Positions 17,333 through 26,400 of a stretch of DNA of 49,990 nt are shown piece after piece. The notes below the pieces were generated by a model. It was not told the DNA's origin and searched no databases. It saw only the letters and a program-made list of their open reading frames with translations. The position numbers and the translations under genes were made by a program. Source of the DNA: Streptomyces sp. SID3343 (lineage in GTDB: Bacteria; Actinomycetota; Actinomycetes; Streptomycetales; Streptomycetaceae). Where the stretch lies: contig NZ_WWJX01001420.1 of the NCBI RefSeq assembly GCF_009865215.1, positions 1 through 49,990 on the forward strand, given 5' to 3'. Each line of letters opens with the position of its first letter. Within the stretch, counting starts at the first letter, position 1.

Positions 17333-18262
17333 ATGCTCAAGGCCAAAGATCTTCTCCAGCATCGATACCGCCTCGACCAACCCCTCGCACGCGGATCCAT
17401 GGGCATGGTCTGGCAGGGCACCGACCAACACCTGGGACGCCCGATCGCGATCAAGGTGGTGCACACGTCCGAGTCCGGCGACGACGGTTCGCGGCTGCTC
17501 GCGCGCTTTCGCCGCGAGGCGGCGACGGCGGCCCTGCTGAATCACCCGAACATCGCCGGCGTGCACGATGCCGGCGCAACCGCAGACGGGATCTGCTGGT
17601 TGGTCATGCAGTTGATCGAGGGGGCGACCGTCGACTGTCTCTTGTCGGAACGCGGACCCTTCACCGTGGCCGCCGCCGCGGCAGTGGCCAGCCAGGTATG
17701 CGCCGGCTTGGCCGAGGCGCACAAACAGCAACTCGTCCACCGGGATCTCAAGCTCGCGAATCTCATGGTCGACCGGGCCGGATTGGTCAAGATCCTCGAC
17801 TTCGGGCTCGTCAAGCTGCTCGCCGAGCAGGCCACCCGACTCACCGTGACCGGCGAGAACGTCGGCAACGTGCTGTACGCGTCACCGGAACTCATCCGCG
17901 GCGACGACGCCCTCGACGGACGAAGCGACCTGTACGCGGTCGGCTGCCTGCTGCATCACCTGCTGACCGGGTCCGCGCCCTTCGCGCCCGAACCGCTGCC
18001 CCTGCTCGCGGGGCAGCACTTGCTCCGGGAACCGCCGACCCTCGCCGACTGCGGCATCGAGGTGCCGCCGCGACTTCAGGATTTGGTCCTCGCGCTCCTG
18101 GCCAAAGAACCCGGCGGACGTCCGGATTCGGCCGCGGCTGTGCATGCCGCGTTGGCCGAGTACGTGCCCTCCCCTCGCGTGGGGGGCGCCGCCTCCGGTA
18201 TCGCAGCCTCGGAAGACCCCTGCCGCCCGTTCCTGTTCCCTTTTGCCCCGCTGCCTGGTTGA
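17333..18262 (+). CDS. Minimal soluble serine/threonine protein kinase
   Basis: A 309-residue protein that is almost only a kinase domain. Glycine loop ARGSMGMVW, IAIKVV lysine, catalytic loop LVHRDLKLANLMV, ILDFGLV and YASPELI are all visible. The catalytic-loop proline is replaced by Leu (HRDLKLAN) and APE reads SPE; neither should abolish activity. No membrane segment, PASTA or TPR region follows, so it is shorter than its two neighbours. The ATG at 17333 directly precedes the fold; the ORF extends upstream through promoter-like sequence. It ends 90 bases before the next kinase and is probably co-transcribed with it. It may phosphorylate the neighbouring kinase or methylase, which is inference from context. 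Confidence 0.9.
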   Translation: MLKAKDLLQHRYRLDQPLARGSMGMVWQGTDQHLGRPIAIKVVHTSESGDDGSRLLARFRREAATAALLNHPNIAGVHDAGATADGICWLVMQLIEGATVDCLLSERGPFTVAAAAAVASQVCAGLAEAHKQQLVHRDLKLANLMVDRAGLVKILDFGLVKLLAEQATRLTVTGENVGNVLYASPELIRGDDALDGRSDLYAVGCLLHHLLTGSAPFAPEPLPLLAGQHLLREPPTLADCGIEVPPRLQDLVLALLAKEPGGRPDSAAAVHAALAEYVPSPRVGGAASGIAASEDPCRPFLFPFAPLPG

Positions 18263-18352
18263 TCGCTCGCTCGCGAGGCCACGCCGATCGCCGATCCATG
18301 CATCGATGCGAGGATCAGGCGCGAGAACGGACCGTAAGGGCGGGGTGACAGC

Positions 18353-19942
18353 GTGGCAAAAGCGCATGAACAGTACGAGCTGACCAACCAACTCGGCAAA
18401 GGTGGCATGGGGGAGGTCTGGCTCGCCTTCGACAAGCACTTGGACCGCAAGGTCGCCGTCAAGTTCATGTCCTCCCCGGCGACGGCCCGTTCCCTGCCCA
18501 CCGCTCAGGCACGATTTCGGCGCGAGGCACGTACGACCGCGCGTCTCGAACACCCGGGCGTTCCGACGGTGTACGACGTCGGGATCGACGGCGAGAGCCG
18601 GATGTTCGTGGTGATGCAGTACGTGCCGGGTCGCACCCTGGCCAAGGTCCTCAAGAAGCACGGCCGCTTCCCGGTGAGTTGGGCCGCCTCCGCCGCCGCC
18701 CAGATCTGTGAGGTGTTGACCTACGCCCACGGGCTCGGCGTGATCCACCGTGACCTCAAGCCCGCCAACCTGATGCTCACCCCGACCGGCAGCATCAAGG
18801 TGCTCGACTTCGGCATCGCGGCAGCGCTCGAACCCGAACCCGGGCCCGCGCTCACCGGGACGGGCGTGGTGACAGGCACTCCCGGCTTCGTGGCGCCCGA
18901 GCAGGTCATCTCCCAACAGGCGAGCCCCCGCAGCGACTTGTACGCCCTCGGCTGCGTCCTGTACGAACTCCTCGCCGGAGTACCGCCGTTCACGTCGGAG
19001 ACGCCGATGGGACTGCTGTACCTACATGCCAAGGAGAAACCGCAGCCGTTGTCCGAGCGCTGCCCGCATCTGCCGTCCGAACTCGCCGACCTGGTCATGC
19101 GACTCTTGGCCAAACTTCCGGCGGATCGTCCCGAGAGCGCCGAAGAGGTCAGCGCACTCGTAGCGGCCTGGATCGATTGGCCGGAGGCCCACCCGGGCGT
19201 AGCGGTCGAGTCCGCCCCCGCACCCGACGAGTACAACCCGACCATGCCGTACACGCGGAAATTCGCGGCCCGCCATCGGGTCGTGGCGGCGGAGCCGGAG
19301 CAGCCACACGTCGCGCCACCCGCTGATGTCATCGCGGCAGCGCCCGCAACGGCCGAGCCGGGGGCCGGGTCGGGGGCGGGGTCGGGGGCCGACCCCCGCC
19401 GAGCCCGGATCGATGAACTCGCGAGCAACGGCCGTTTCACCCAGGCTGCCGAGTTGTTGGGCGAGTTGCTGCTCGAACGCGGTGAAGGCCTCGATCCGGT
19501 CGACCCGACCTACGTCGCAGATCGACTGACCCTCCTCGGGTACCACCGGGCGGCCGGGCAGCTGCGGCCGGCGCTGGAGGGCTACACACGGCTCGGCGCC
19601 GAGCTGGCTGCCGTACGGCCGGCCACCGACTCGCAGGCGCTCGCGTGTCGCCTGGGTATCGCCCGATGCCTTCGCGAGTCGGGTCGAACCACCGAGGCCC
19701 TGGTGGCTTACGAGGAGCTGCTGCCGCTCCAGCGCCGGGCCTTCGGTCCGGCGGCACAGGACACGTTGAGCACTCGCTACGAGATCGCCGTCCTGCACGC
19801 GGGCGCCGGCTCGGTGGCGCTCGCCCGGCAACAGCTGGCTACCCTACGTGATGATCAGCACGCGGCGCTTGCATCGGGTGATCCCGCGCACGAACTCGTG
19901 GCCAGGCTCCTGGTCCGCCTGGAGCGACTGTCGCCCAACTGA
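18353..19942 (+). CDS. Soluble serine/threonine protein kinase with TPR-like C-terminus
   Basis: A 529-residue kinase starting at GTG with a GGGG-rich ribosome site. Catalytic features are textbook: LGKGGMGEVW, VAVKFM, VIHRDLKPANLML, VLDFGIA and FVAPEQ. After the kinase domain (about 1-270) comes a low-complexity linker with a PGAGSGAGSGAD run near 345, encoded by a short G-rich repeat, then about 180 residues of TPR-like helical repeats (FTQAAELLGELLLERG, ALVAYEELLPLQRRAFG). TPR domains usually bind proteins, so this kinase may sense a complex. No transmembrane helix. It lies 147 bases before drmD and downstream of a smaller kinase. Both share the pattern of kinase plus TPR with the gene at 13463. 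Confidence 0.92.
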   Translation: MAKAHEQYELTNQLGKGGMGEVWLAFDKHLDRKVAVKFMSSPATARSLPTAQARFRREARTTARLEHPGVPTVYDVGIDGESRMFVVMQYVPGRTLAKVLKKHGRFPVSWAASAAAQICEVLTYAHGLGVIHRDLKPANLMLTPTGSIKVLDFGIAAALEPEPGPALTGTGVVTGTPGFVAPEQVISQQASPRSDLYALGCVLYELLAGVPPFTSETPMGLLYLHAKEKPQPLSERCPHLPSELADLVMRLLAKLPADRPESAEEVSALVAAWIDWPEAHPGVAVESAPAPDEYNPTMPYTRKFAARHRVVAAEPEQPHVAPPADVIAAAPATAEPGAGSGAGSGADPRRARIDELASNGRFTQAAELLGELLLERGEGLDPVDPTYVADRLTLLGYHRAAGQLRPALEGYTRLGAELAAVRPATDSQALACRLGIARCLRESGRTTEALVAYEELLPLQRRAFGPAAQDTLSTRYEIAVLHAGAGSVALARQQLATLRDDQHAALASGDPAHELVARLLVRLERLSPN

Positions 19943-19963
19943 AAAGTCATCCGCCGATTCTAT

Positions 19964-19999
19964 GTGAACTATGTAAACGATATGAGCGGCTGATATCGT
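19964..19999 (+). promoter_or_regulatory. Regulatory region of drmD: shared element plus 23-base palindrome
   Basis: GTGAACTATGTAAACGATAT at 19964-19983 matches the element before drmA and the dndB-like gene. The bases around it also read as nine-base direct repeats, TATGTGAAC then TATGTAAAC (19961-19978). Overlapping its end is the perfect palindrome ACGATAT (19977-19983), nine-base spacer, ATATCGT (19993-19999), a plausible repressor site. Confidence 0.5.
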
Positions 20000-20089
20000 C
20001 TCCCTACCCGGCCGGTTGCTGCGGAACCGCTCGTGCGGCCGACGGCAGGTGGGATACAACGCCCGTGCGGATCACCGGAGGACGAAAAC

Positions 20090-23000
20090 GTGGCAAGGGT
20101 GCGAACGGCACGGCGCAGCGGTGCGACCGCCGACGCGGAGGCGTTGCCGGCGGAAGGCCAACTGGTCGAGGTCCGCGGACAGCATTGGGTGGTCTCCGGC
20201 GTCCAGGAATCCCCGGGGCCGGAAGCAGCCGACCCTGAAGCAGCCGAGTCCGAAGCGGCCGAGTCAGACGACTACTTCGGCACCATGGTTCAGCTGCAAT
20301 CCGTGGCCGACGGCCGCTATGGCGACACCTTGAGCGTCATCTGGGAAATCGAACCGGGCCGCCGCGTACTGCCGGCCGGTTCGCTGCCCGACGCGAGCAC
20401 CGGCCGCTTCGATCCCGCCGAGCGCGTCGCCGCGTTCCTGGACGCGATCCGCTGGTCGGCCGTCACCTCCGCCGACGTCCGTACCCTCCAGTCCCCGTTC
20501 CGCTCGGGCGTCGCCGTCGAGCCTTACCAACTGGAACCGGTGGACCGCGCCGTCAACGCCCCCCGGGTGAACCTCCTGCTTGCCGACGACGTCGGCCTGG
20601 GCAAGACCATCGAGGCCGGCCTGGTCGCCCAGGAACTGCTGCTCCGCGGCCGGGTCCGCCGCATCATGGTGGTCAGCCCGGCCGGCTTGACCCTCAAGTG
20701 GCGCGACGAGTTCGCGGAGAAATTCGGCCTCGACTTCACGATCGTCGACTCGGCCCGCTGCGCCGAGCTGCGCCGGACGCACGGCACCGCGGCGAACCCG
20801 TTCCGGGTGTACCCGCACACGATCGTGTCCCTGCCGTGGCTGCGCGGGGCGAAAGCCCAGCGCCTGCTCGACGAGGTCATTCCGGCCGGTGCGGGTGCGC
20901 ACGAGGACGGCGAACGCCGTCGCTTCTTCGACCTGCTCATCCTGGACGAGGCGCACCACGTCGCGCCGGCCGCCCCCAAGCAGGTGTACGCGGTCGACTC
21001 CCAGCAGACCAGGCTGATCCGTCGCATGGTCCCGCACTTCGAGCACCGGCTGTTCCTCTCCGCGACCCCGCACAACGGCTATTCCGAGTCCTATACCGCG
21101 CTGCTCGAACTCATCGACGACCAGCGCTTTACCCGCGGTATGGAACCCGACAAGGAAGCGCTCAAGGAAACGGTCGTCCGACGACTGAAGTCGGCGATCC
21201 GCAACCGGGACGAGAGTGAGCGCTTCCCGAAACGCCGGACCTTCGAGATGGAGGTCGAGTACACCGACCGCGAGCGCGAGATCCACGCCCTTCTCGGCCG
21301 CTTCGCACAGATGCGCCGCGCCAAGATGGCCCCCCAGGCGCGGGGTGGGCGTCGCGCGGCCGACCTGGTGACCCTGCTGCTCAAAAAGCGCCTGTTCTCC
21401 TCCCCCGCCGCTTTCGCCCGGACTCTGCGGGTCTACCTGGACGGTCTGGAGGAGGCGGGCCACGCTCGAAAGCCCCGGGTCGCCGCGACCGACGTACCGG
21501 ACTGGTTGGACGAGTTCTCCGACTTCGTCGCCGACTTGGACGACGAGGAGCTTGCCCGTGAAGAGGAGACGGCTCTCGGGATGAGCACCCGTCTCACCCC
21601 CGCCACGAGCGACGACGAGGTGGGCGTACTTCAGGACATGGAGCGCTGGGCCCTCACCCACGAGGCCACGGCCGATTCCAAGGCTCGAAAACTGCTGTCG
21701 TATATCAAGGCGATCTGCCATCCGGGCGCGCATTGGACCAACGAGCGCATCGTCGTCTTCACCGAGTACCGCGACACACAGAAGTGGCTGCTCGAACTGC
21801 TGCGTCAGGAAGGTCTCGCCGGCGGCGGCCGGATCGAACTGCTGCACGGCAGCCTCACGGCCGACGAGCGCGAACACGTGCGACTTGGCTTCCAGGCAGA
21901 GCCCAGTCGGCGAGAAGGCGTCGTCCGCATTCTGATCGCGACGGATGCGGCGAGCGAGGGCATCGACCTTCAGAAGTATTGTTGGCGGCTGGTCAATTAC
22001 GACATCCCGTTCAACCCGAACAAGCTCGAACAACGCATCGGCCGCATCGACCGCTGGGGTCAGCGCAACAACCCTGAGATCCGACACTTCGTGGGCTCCG
22101 GGTGGAAACAGGCTGCGGCGGGCTCCTACGAGGCCGACCTCGAATTCCTCTCCCGGGTGGCCAAGAAGGTCACGCAGATGGAGGCCGACCTCGGCTCGGT
22201 CAACGCGGTCCTGGCCGATGCCGTCCAGCGCCGGATGACCGACCCGCTGTACAACGTGGACATCGAGAACGCCACACCGAAGGCGATCCCGGGACGCAGA
22301 ACGGGTGGGACGGTAGCCCCCGAACAGAACGTCACCGCGCAGGTGAAGCGACTCGCCGACCAGTACGACTGGACGGTGGAAGCGCTCAGGCTGACCCCGG
22401 ACAACATCAAGCGCGTCGTGGACACGGCGTTGGCTCTGGACAATCAGCAGCCGTTGCGGCCGGCTGTGTTGTCGGACGCACTCTTCGACGGCCTGGACGA
22501 CAACCTCGACAGTGTCGACCCGACCGGGGCGCTGTTCGAGATCCCGCGGCTCACCGGCTCGTGGGAACGCGCCTCGCGCGGGTTGGTACACAAGCTCCGG
22601 CCGGACGAGCAGCGTCCGATCACCTTCACCCCGGCGATCGTGGCGGAGGGACGCGACGACGTGGTACTCGCTCACCTCAATCACCCACTCGTCGCGATGT
22701 CCACCCGCCTGCTTCGCGCGGCCGTATGGAGTTCCGACGCCGTCGGGCTGAGTCGAGTGTGTGCGGTGGTCAGCGACGATCCGGCGCTGGAGACGACTCT
22801 CGTCAGTGCGTACGCACGCTACGTCCTGGTCGGCGGCGACGGGATAAGGCTGCACGAGGAGATCCTGTACGCGGGCGGGTGGGTCCCGAAGGCGGGCAGC
22901 CGCTTCCGCCGGTGGGCAAGCGTGAACGAGCAGGGCCGTACGTTGGAAAAGGCATTGTCGTCGACGGGCCGGCCCGTGGCCGAACATCTGCGCAACGCCT

Positions 23001-23410
23001 TGGTGGAGGCCTGGCCCCGGGTACAGCAGCCGTTGTACGACTCGCTGCAAGCTCGCGCGAGGGAACGTCGAGACAGCCTGGTCACGGCCCTCGCGCAACG
23101 GCAGGAGCGGGAGGAGGCCCGGATGAACCACGCCTTCGACCGATTCGAGACGAACCTACGAAAGAAGTTGCGCGAGGAGGGCGAGGCCGAGGGCGAACAG
23201 TTCGCCCTGTTCCACACGCGCGAGATCACGACCGCCGAACAGCGTCAGTACCATGACGACCGGACTCGTTGGCAGCAGCGGCTCGACGCGAGCCCGGGGG
23301 AACGCGCTCGCGAAGCCGCAGTGATCACCGACCGCTATCACGAGCCTCGTGACCACGTCTTCCCCGTCGCTGTCGTCTTTGTCATCCCCCGTAAGGAGGC
23401 CATCCGATGA
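20090..23410 (+). CDS. drmD: DISARM SNF2-like helicase DrmD
   Basis: A 1106-residue SNF2-family DNA translocase. Walker A ADDVGLGKTIEAGL lies near residue 165, motif Ia VVSPAGLTLKW follows, DEAH box LILDEAHHV near 283, motif III LFLSATPHNGYSE near 320, and the C-terminal RecA lobe has VVFTEYRDTQKWL, IATDAASEGIDLQ and motif VI EQRIGRIDRWGQ near 648. A coiled, charged tail (about 1000-1080) follows. With drmMI, drmA, drmB and drmC on the same strand this is the helicase that defines class 1 DISARM. GTG at 20090 is chosen because GGAG lies nine bases upstream, although the frame opens earlier. Its TGA overlaps the drmMI ATG (ATGA). It has its own regulatory region upstream. Confidence 0.93.
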   Translation: MARVRTARRSGATADAEALPAEGQLVEVRGQHWVVSGVQESPGPEAADPEAAESEAAESDDYFGTMVQLQSVADGRYGDTLSVIWEIEPGRRVLPAGSLPDASTGRFDPAERVAAFLDAIRWSAVTSADVRTLQSPFRSGVAVEPYQLEPVDRAVNAPRVNLLLADDVGLGKTIEAGLVAQELLLRGRVRRIMVVSPAGLTLKWRDEFAEKFGLDFTIVDSARCAELRRTHGTAANPFRVYPHTIVSLPWLRGAKAQRLLDEVIPAGAGAHEDGERRRFFDLLILDEAHHVAPAAPKQVYAVDSQQTRLIRRMVPHFEHRLFLSATPHNGYSESYTALLELIDDQRFTRGMEPDKEALKETVVRRLKSAIRNRDESERFPKRRTFEMEVEYTDREREIHALLGRFAQMRRAKMAPQARGGRRAADLVTLLLKKRLFSSPAAFARTLRVYLDGLEEAGHARKPRVAATDVPDWLDEFSDFVADLDDEELAREEETALGMSTRLTPATSDDEVGVLQDMERWALTHEATADSKARKLLSYIKAICHPGAHWTNERIVVFTEYRDTQKWLLELLRQEGLAGGGRIELLHGSLTADEREHVRLGFQAEPSRREGVVRILIATDAASEGIDLQKYCWRLVNYDIPFNPNKLEQRIGRIDRWGQRNNPEIRHFVGSGWKQAAAGSYEADLEFLSRVAKKVTQMEADLGSVNAVLADAVQRRMTDPLYNVDIENATPKAIPGRRTGGTVAPEQNVTAQVKRLADQYDWTVEALRLTPDNIKRVVDTALALDNQQPLRPAVLSDALFDGLDDNLDSVDPTGALFEIPRLTGSWERASRGLVHKLRPDEQRPITFTPAIVAEGRDDVVLAHLNHPLVAMSTRLLRAAVWSSDAVGLSRVCAVVSDDPALETTLVSAYARYVLVGGDGIRLHEEILYAGGWVPKAGSRFRRWASVNEQGRTLEKALSSTGRPVAEHLRNALVEAWPRVQQPLYDSLQARARERRDSLVTALAQRQEREEARMNHAFDRFETNLRKKLREEGEAEGEQFALFHTREITTAEQRQYHDDRTRWQQRLDASPGERAREAAVITDRYHEPRDHVFPVAVVFVIPRKEAIR

Positions 23411-26400
23411 GCCAGTCCCCCGCCGCCGCAGGGCCCCGGCGCAATTTCGGCATGGCCGCGGCCATCGCCAAGGCCTCCGATGGGCGCAGTCAGCATTTGG
23501 ATTGGCTCAATCTGGCCGAGATCTCCGGGCCGTTCCTGACCTTGCCGGTGTTGTTGGGGGCTTGGCCACAGCTCGATTCGCTCGACAAGGAGCAGCGCCA
23601 ACTGCTGCGGCGGCGGCACGGCATGTGGCAGGCCGATCAGGTGGCCGGGCATGCGGAGTGGGTCGAGTACGTCCTCGGTGACCTGCTGGAATGGGGCGAC
23701 CGGCTGGCGCTGCGGGGTGCGGCTGCGGAGGGCGCCGATGCCGACGCGCCTTCGACCGATGCGCTTCTCGATCGGTTCACCCTGCCGGTGCCCGAGCACG
23801 ACACGGAGTTGCGAGCCGATTTCGCGCTGGTGGCGCCGGGCATCGAATTCGGCGAGTTGAAGGATGAGCCGGACGCCATTGCGGCGGCCAAGCACATCCC
23901 CCTTCTTGGCATGGTGCTGCCGCCGGGGACCCCGCCGACGGCTCGCCTGAAGACCGACGCATGGGCGGCGACGCCGGCCGACCGGCTCGCCAAGCTGTTG
24001 CGCCACCACCACGTGGACCTCGGCGTGCTCACCGACGGCCGCTGGTGGTGCCTGGTCTGGGCGCCGGTGGGCGGTGTCACCACGACGGTGGTCCTCGACG
24101 CGATCGACTGGAACCAGGTCGCGGACCGAAACGTGGTCCGCGCCTGGCTCTCGATGCTGCGCCGCGACCGTTTCTTTGCGGTGCCCGACGAGGAAACCCT
24201 GATCCCGCTGCTCAAGCGGAGCCTGGACAACCAGGAAGAGGTCACCGACGCACTCGGCGTCCAGGTCCGCCAGGCCGTCGAGCTGCTGGTGGACGCGATC
24301 CATCGCGCCGACCGGCGCGGTATGGAACAGGGTCGGCCGGGCCTGCACGCGCAGGGAGTGTCCGCGGCCGAGGTCTACCGGGGCGCGGTCGCGGTGATGA
24401 TGCGCGTCATCTTCCTGCTGGTCGCGGAAGAGCGTGGCCTGTTGCCGGCGGACAACGAGGTGTACGCGAAGTCCTATTCCGCGGGTCGCCTGGGCGCCGA
24501 GCTGGAGGCACACGCCGACGCGGAGGGCGAGAGCTCCCTCGACTACAGCAACGCGGCATGGCACCGCCTGATCGCGCTGTTCCACGCGGTCTACGGCGGC
24601 GTGAACCACCCGGAGCTACGGCTCCCGGCGTATGGCGGCTCGATCTTCGACCCACAGACTTACTGGTGGCTGGAGGGCAAAGCCGAGCCGGGCACGGAGT
24701 CGGCCGGCCGCGTCCCGTTGCTGGCGATCGACGACCGCACGGTGTTGCACATGCTGGCGTCGGTCCAGTACGTCACGATCGGCGGCGACCGAAAGGCCAA
24801 GTCCGCACGGCAGTTGGTGGCCGAGCAGAAGAAGAAGTCAAAGAAGACGGGCGAGCGCCGCAAACTGACGTTCCGGACGCTGGACGTCGAACAGATCGGC
24901 TACGTCTACGAGGGCCTGCTCTCCTACGACGCCCAACGGGCCGAGGACACGATGGTCGGTCTGATTGGCCCGCTGGGCAAGGAAAACGAGGTCGAGCTGG
25001 CCGAGTTGGAGCACTTGGCAGCTCCCTTCGGCGTCGGCTCGTTGGCGGCGCCGGGGGCAGCGGCGGACCTGAAGGGCTTGGCGAAAAAGATCGCCGAGAC
25101 CTTCAAGGAACCAAAGCCCGGCATCGGCTCAGCCGGTGCCATCGAGAAGGCCATCAGCCCTCTCCCCGACGACGAGGTAATCGACGCCGAACGCCGCCTC
25201 TACGCGAGCTGCCACGACCGCGACCTGGCGGACCGGTTGATGCCGTTCTACGGCATCATTCGGGCTGACTTGCGGGGATACCCAACAGTCATGGCCGGAG
25301 GCGCACTCTATGTAGCCGAGTCGTCTCTGCGTAAGAACACGGGCGCTCACTATACGCCGCGCTTCCTGGCAGAAGAGGTCGTCGAAGGCGCCCTTGAACC
25401 CTTGGTCTATGAACCGGGGCCCCTCCAAACGAAACACCAAGAAAAGTGGGTTCCGAAAACCGCCGATCAAATTCTGAGCCTCAAGGTCGCTGATATCGCT
25501 ATGGGCTCAGCAGCATTTTTGGTTGCTGCTTGTCGCTTTTTGGCGGACCGGCTCATCGAAGCTTGGGCGCGCGAGGGCTCAGCGGAAGCAGTCTCGTACC
25601 ATTCGACCCGCGACGTAGTGGACGAGGTAACCGCGGTCGATGCGGAAGCCGATCCAGTGCTGATTCACGCCCGCCGTCAGATCATCGAACACTGTCTATA
25701 CGGTGTGGATATCAACCCGCTTGCGGTCGAGATGGCGAAGTTGTCTCTGTGGCTGGTATCGATGGATCCGAAGCGCCCATTTAGCTTTCTCGACGACAGG
25801 CTGGTAGCGGGGGACTCGCTGTTGGGGATCTTTTCGTTGGAACAGCTAGAAACTGTACATATGCATGTTAGAGAAGGGCGTGCGCTACACGCAGGTGACC
25901 TGTTCGAATGGACGCAAGGAGCACGGACACGAGTCTCAGAAGTAGCCAAAGAGCGGAGGGCTATCACGGGAATAGAAGGAGACGATCTCGCCCGAGTGGA
26001 CGAGAAACGACGGCGTCTCGAATTGGCTCACCAACATATGGCACGGCTTGGATTGGTGGCAGACTTGGTCGCGGGTGCAGCCTTGGCTGCAACTGGAGTC
26101 AGCGAGGTGCAGCGTTCGCAGATACACACAAAGGCCGCCAGCATCGCGAATGACATCGCCGGTGAAGACCTGCTAGAAAGTTTCTCAGCCCTCGGAGAAG
26201 CACGGAAGCAAGCCATTGAATGGCTGGGCCAAGATCTCCCGGAGGGCAGTTTCCGTCGAGCCCCCGTTCACTGGCCACTCGAATTTCCGGAGGTTTTCGA
26301 ACAAGGCGGATTCGATGCCGTAATCGGTAACCCCCCATTTCTCGGAGGCCAAAAGCTTACAGGCGCAATGGGCGACGCCTACCGTGAATATTTGGTGAAG

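Noticed and set aside
19350-19395. G-rich tandem repeat in the third kinase
   Set aside because: It encodes a Gly/Ser/Ala linker between kinase and TPR-like domains and looks like ordinary low-complexity sequence.
20264-23131. A 955-codon minus-strand frame opposite drmD
   Set aside because: Same reason: no domain, and the plus strand encodes an unmistakable SNF2 helicase. The 986-codon frame opposite drmA and the 824-codon frame at 125-2599 were rejected likewise.
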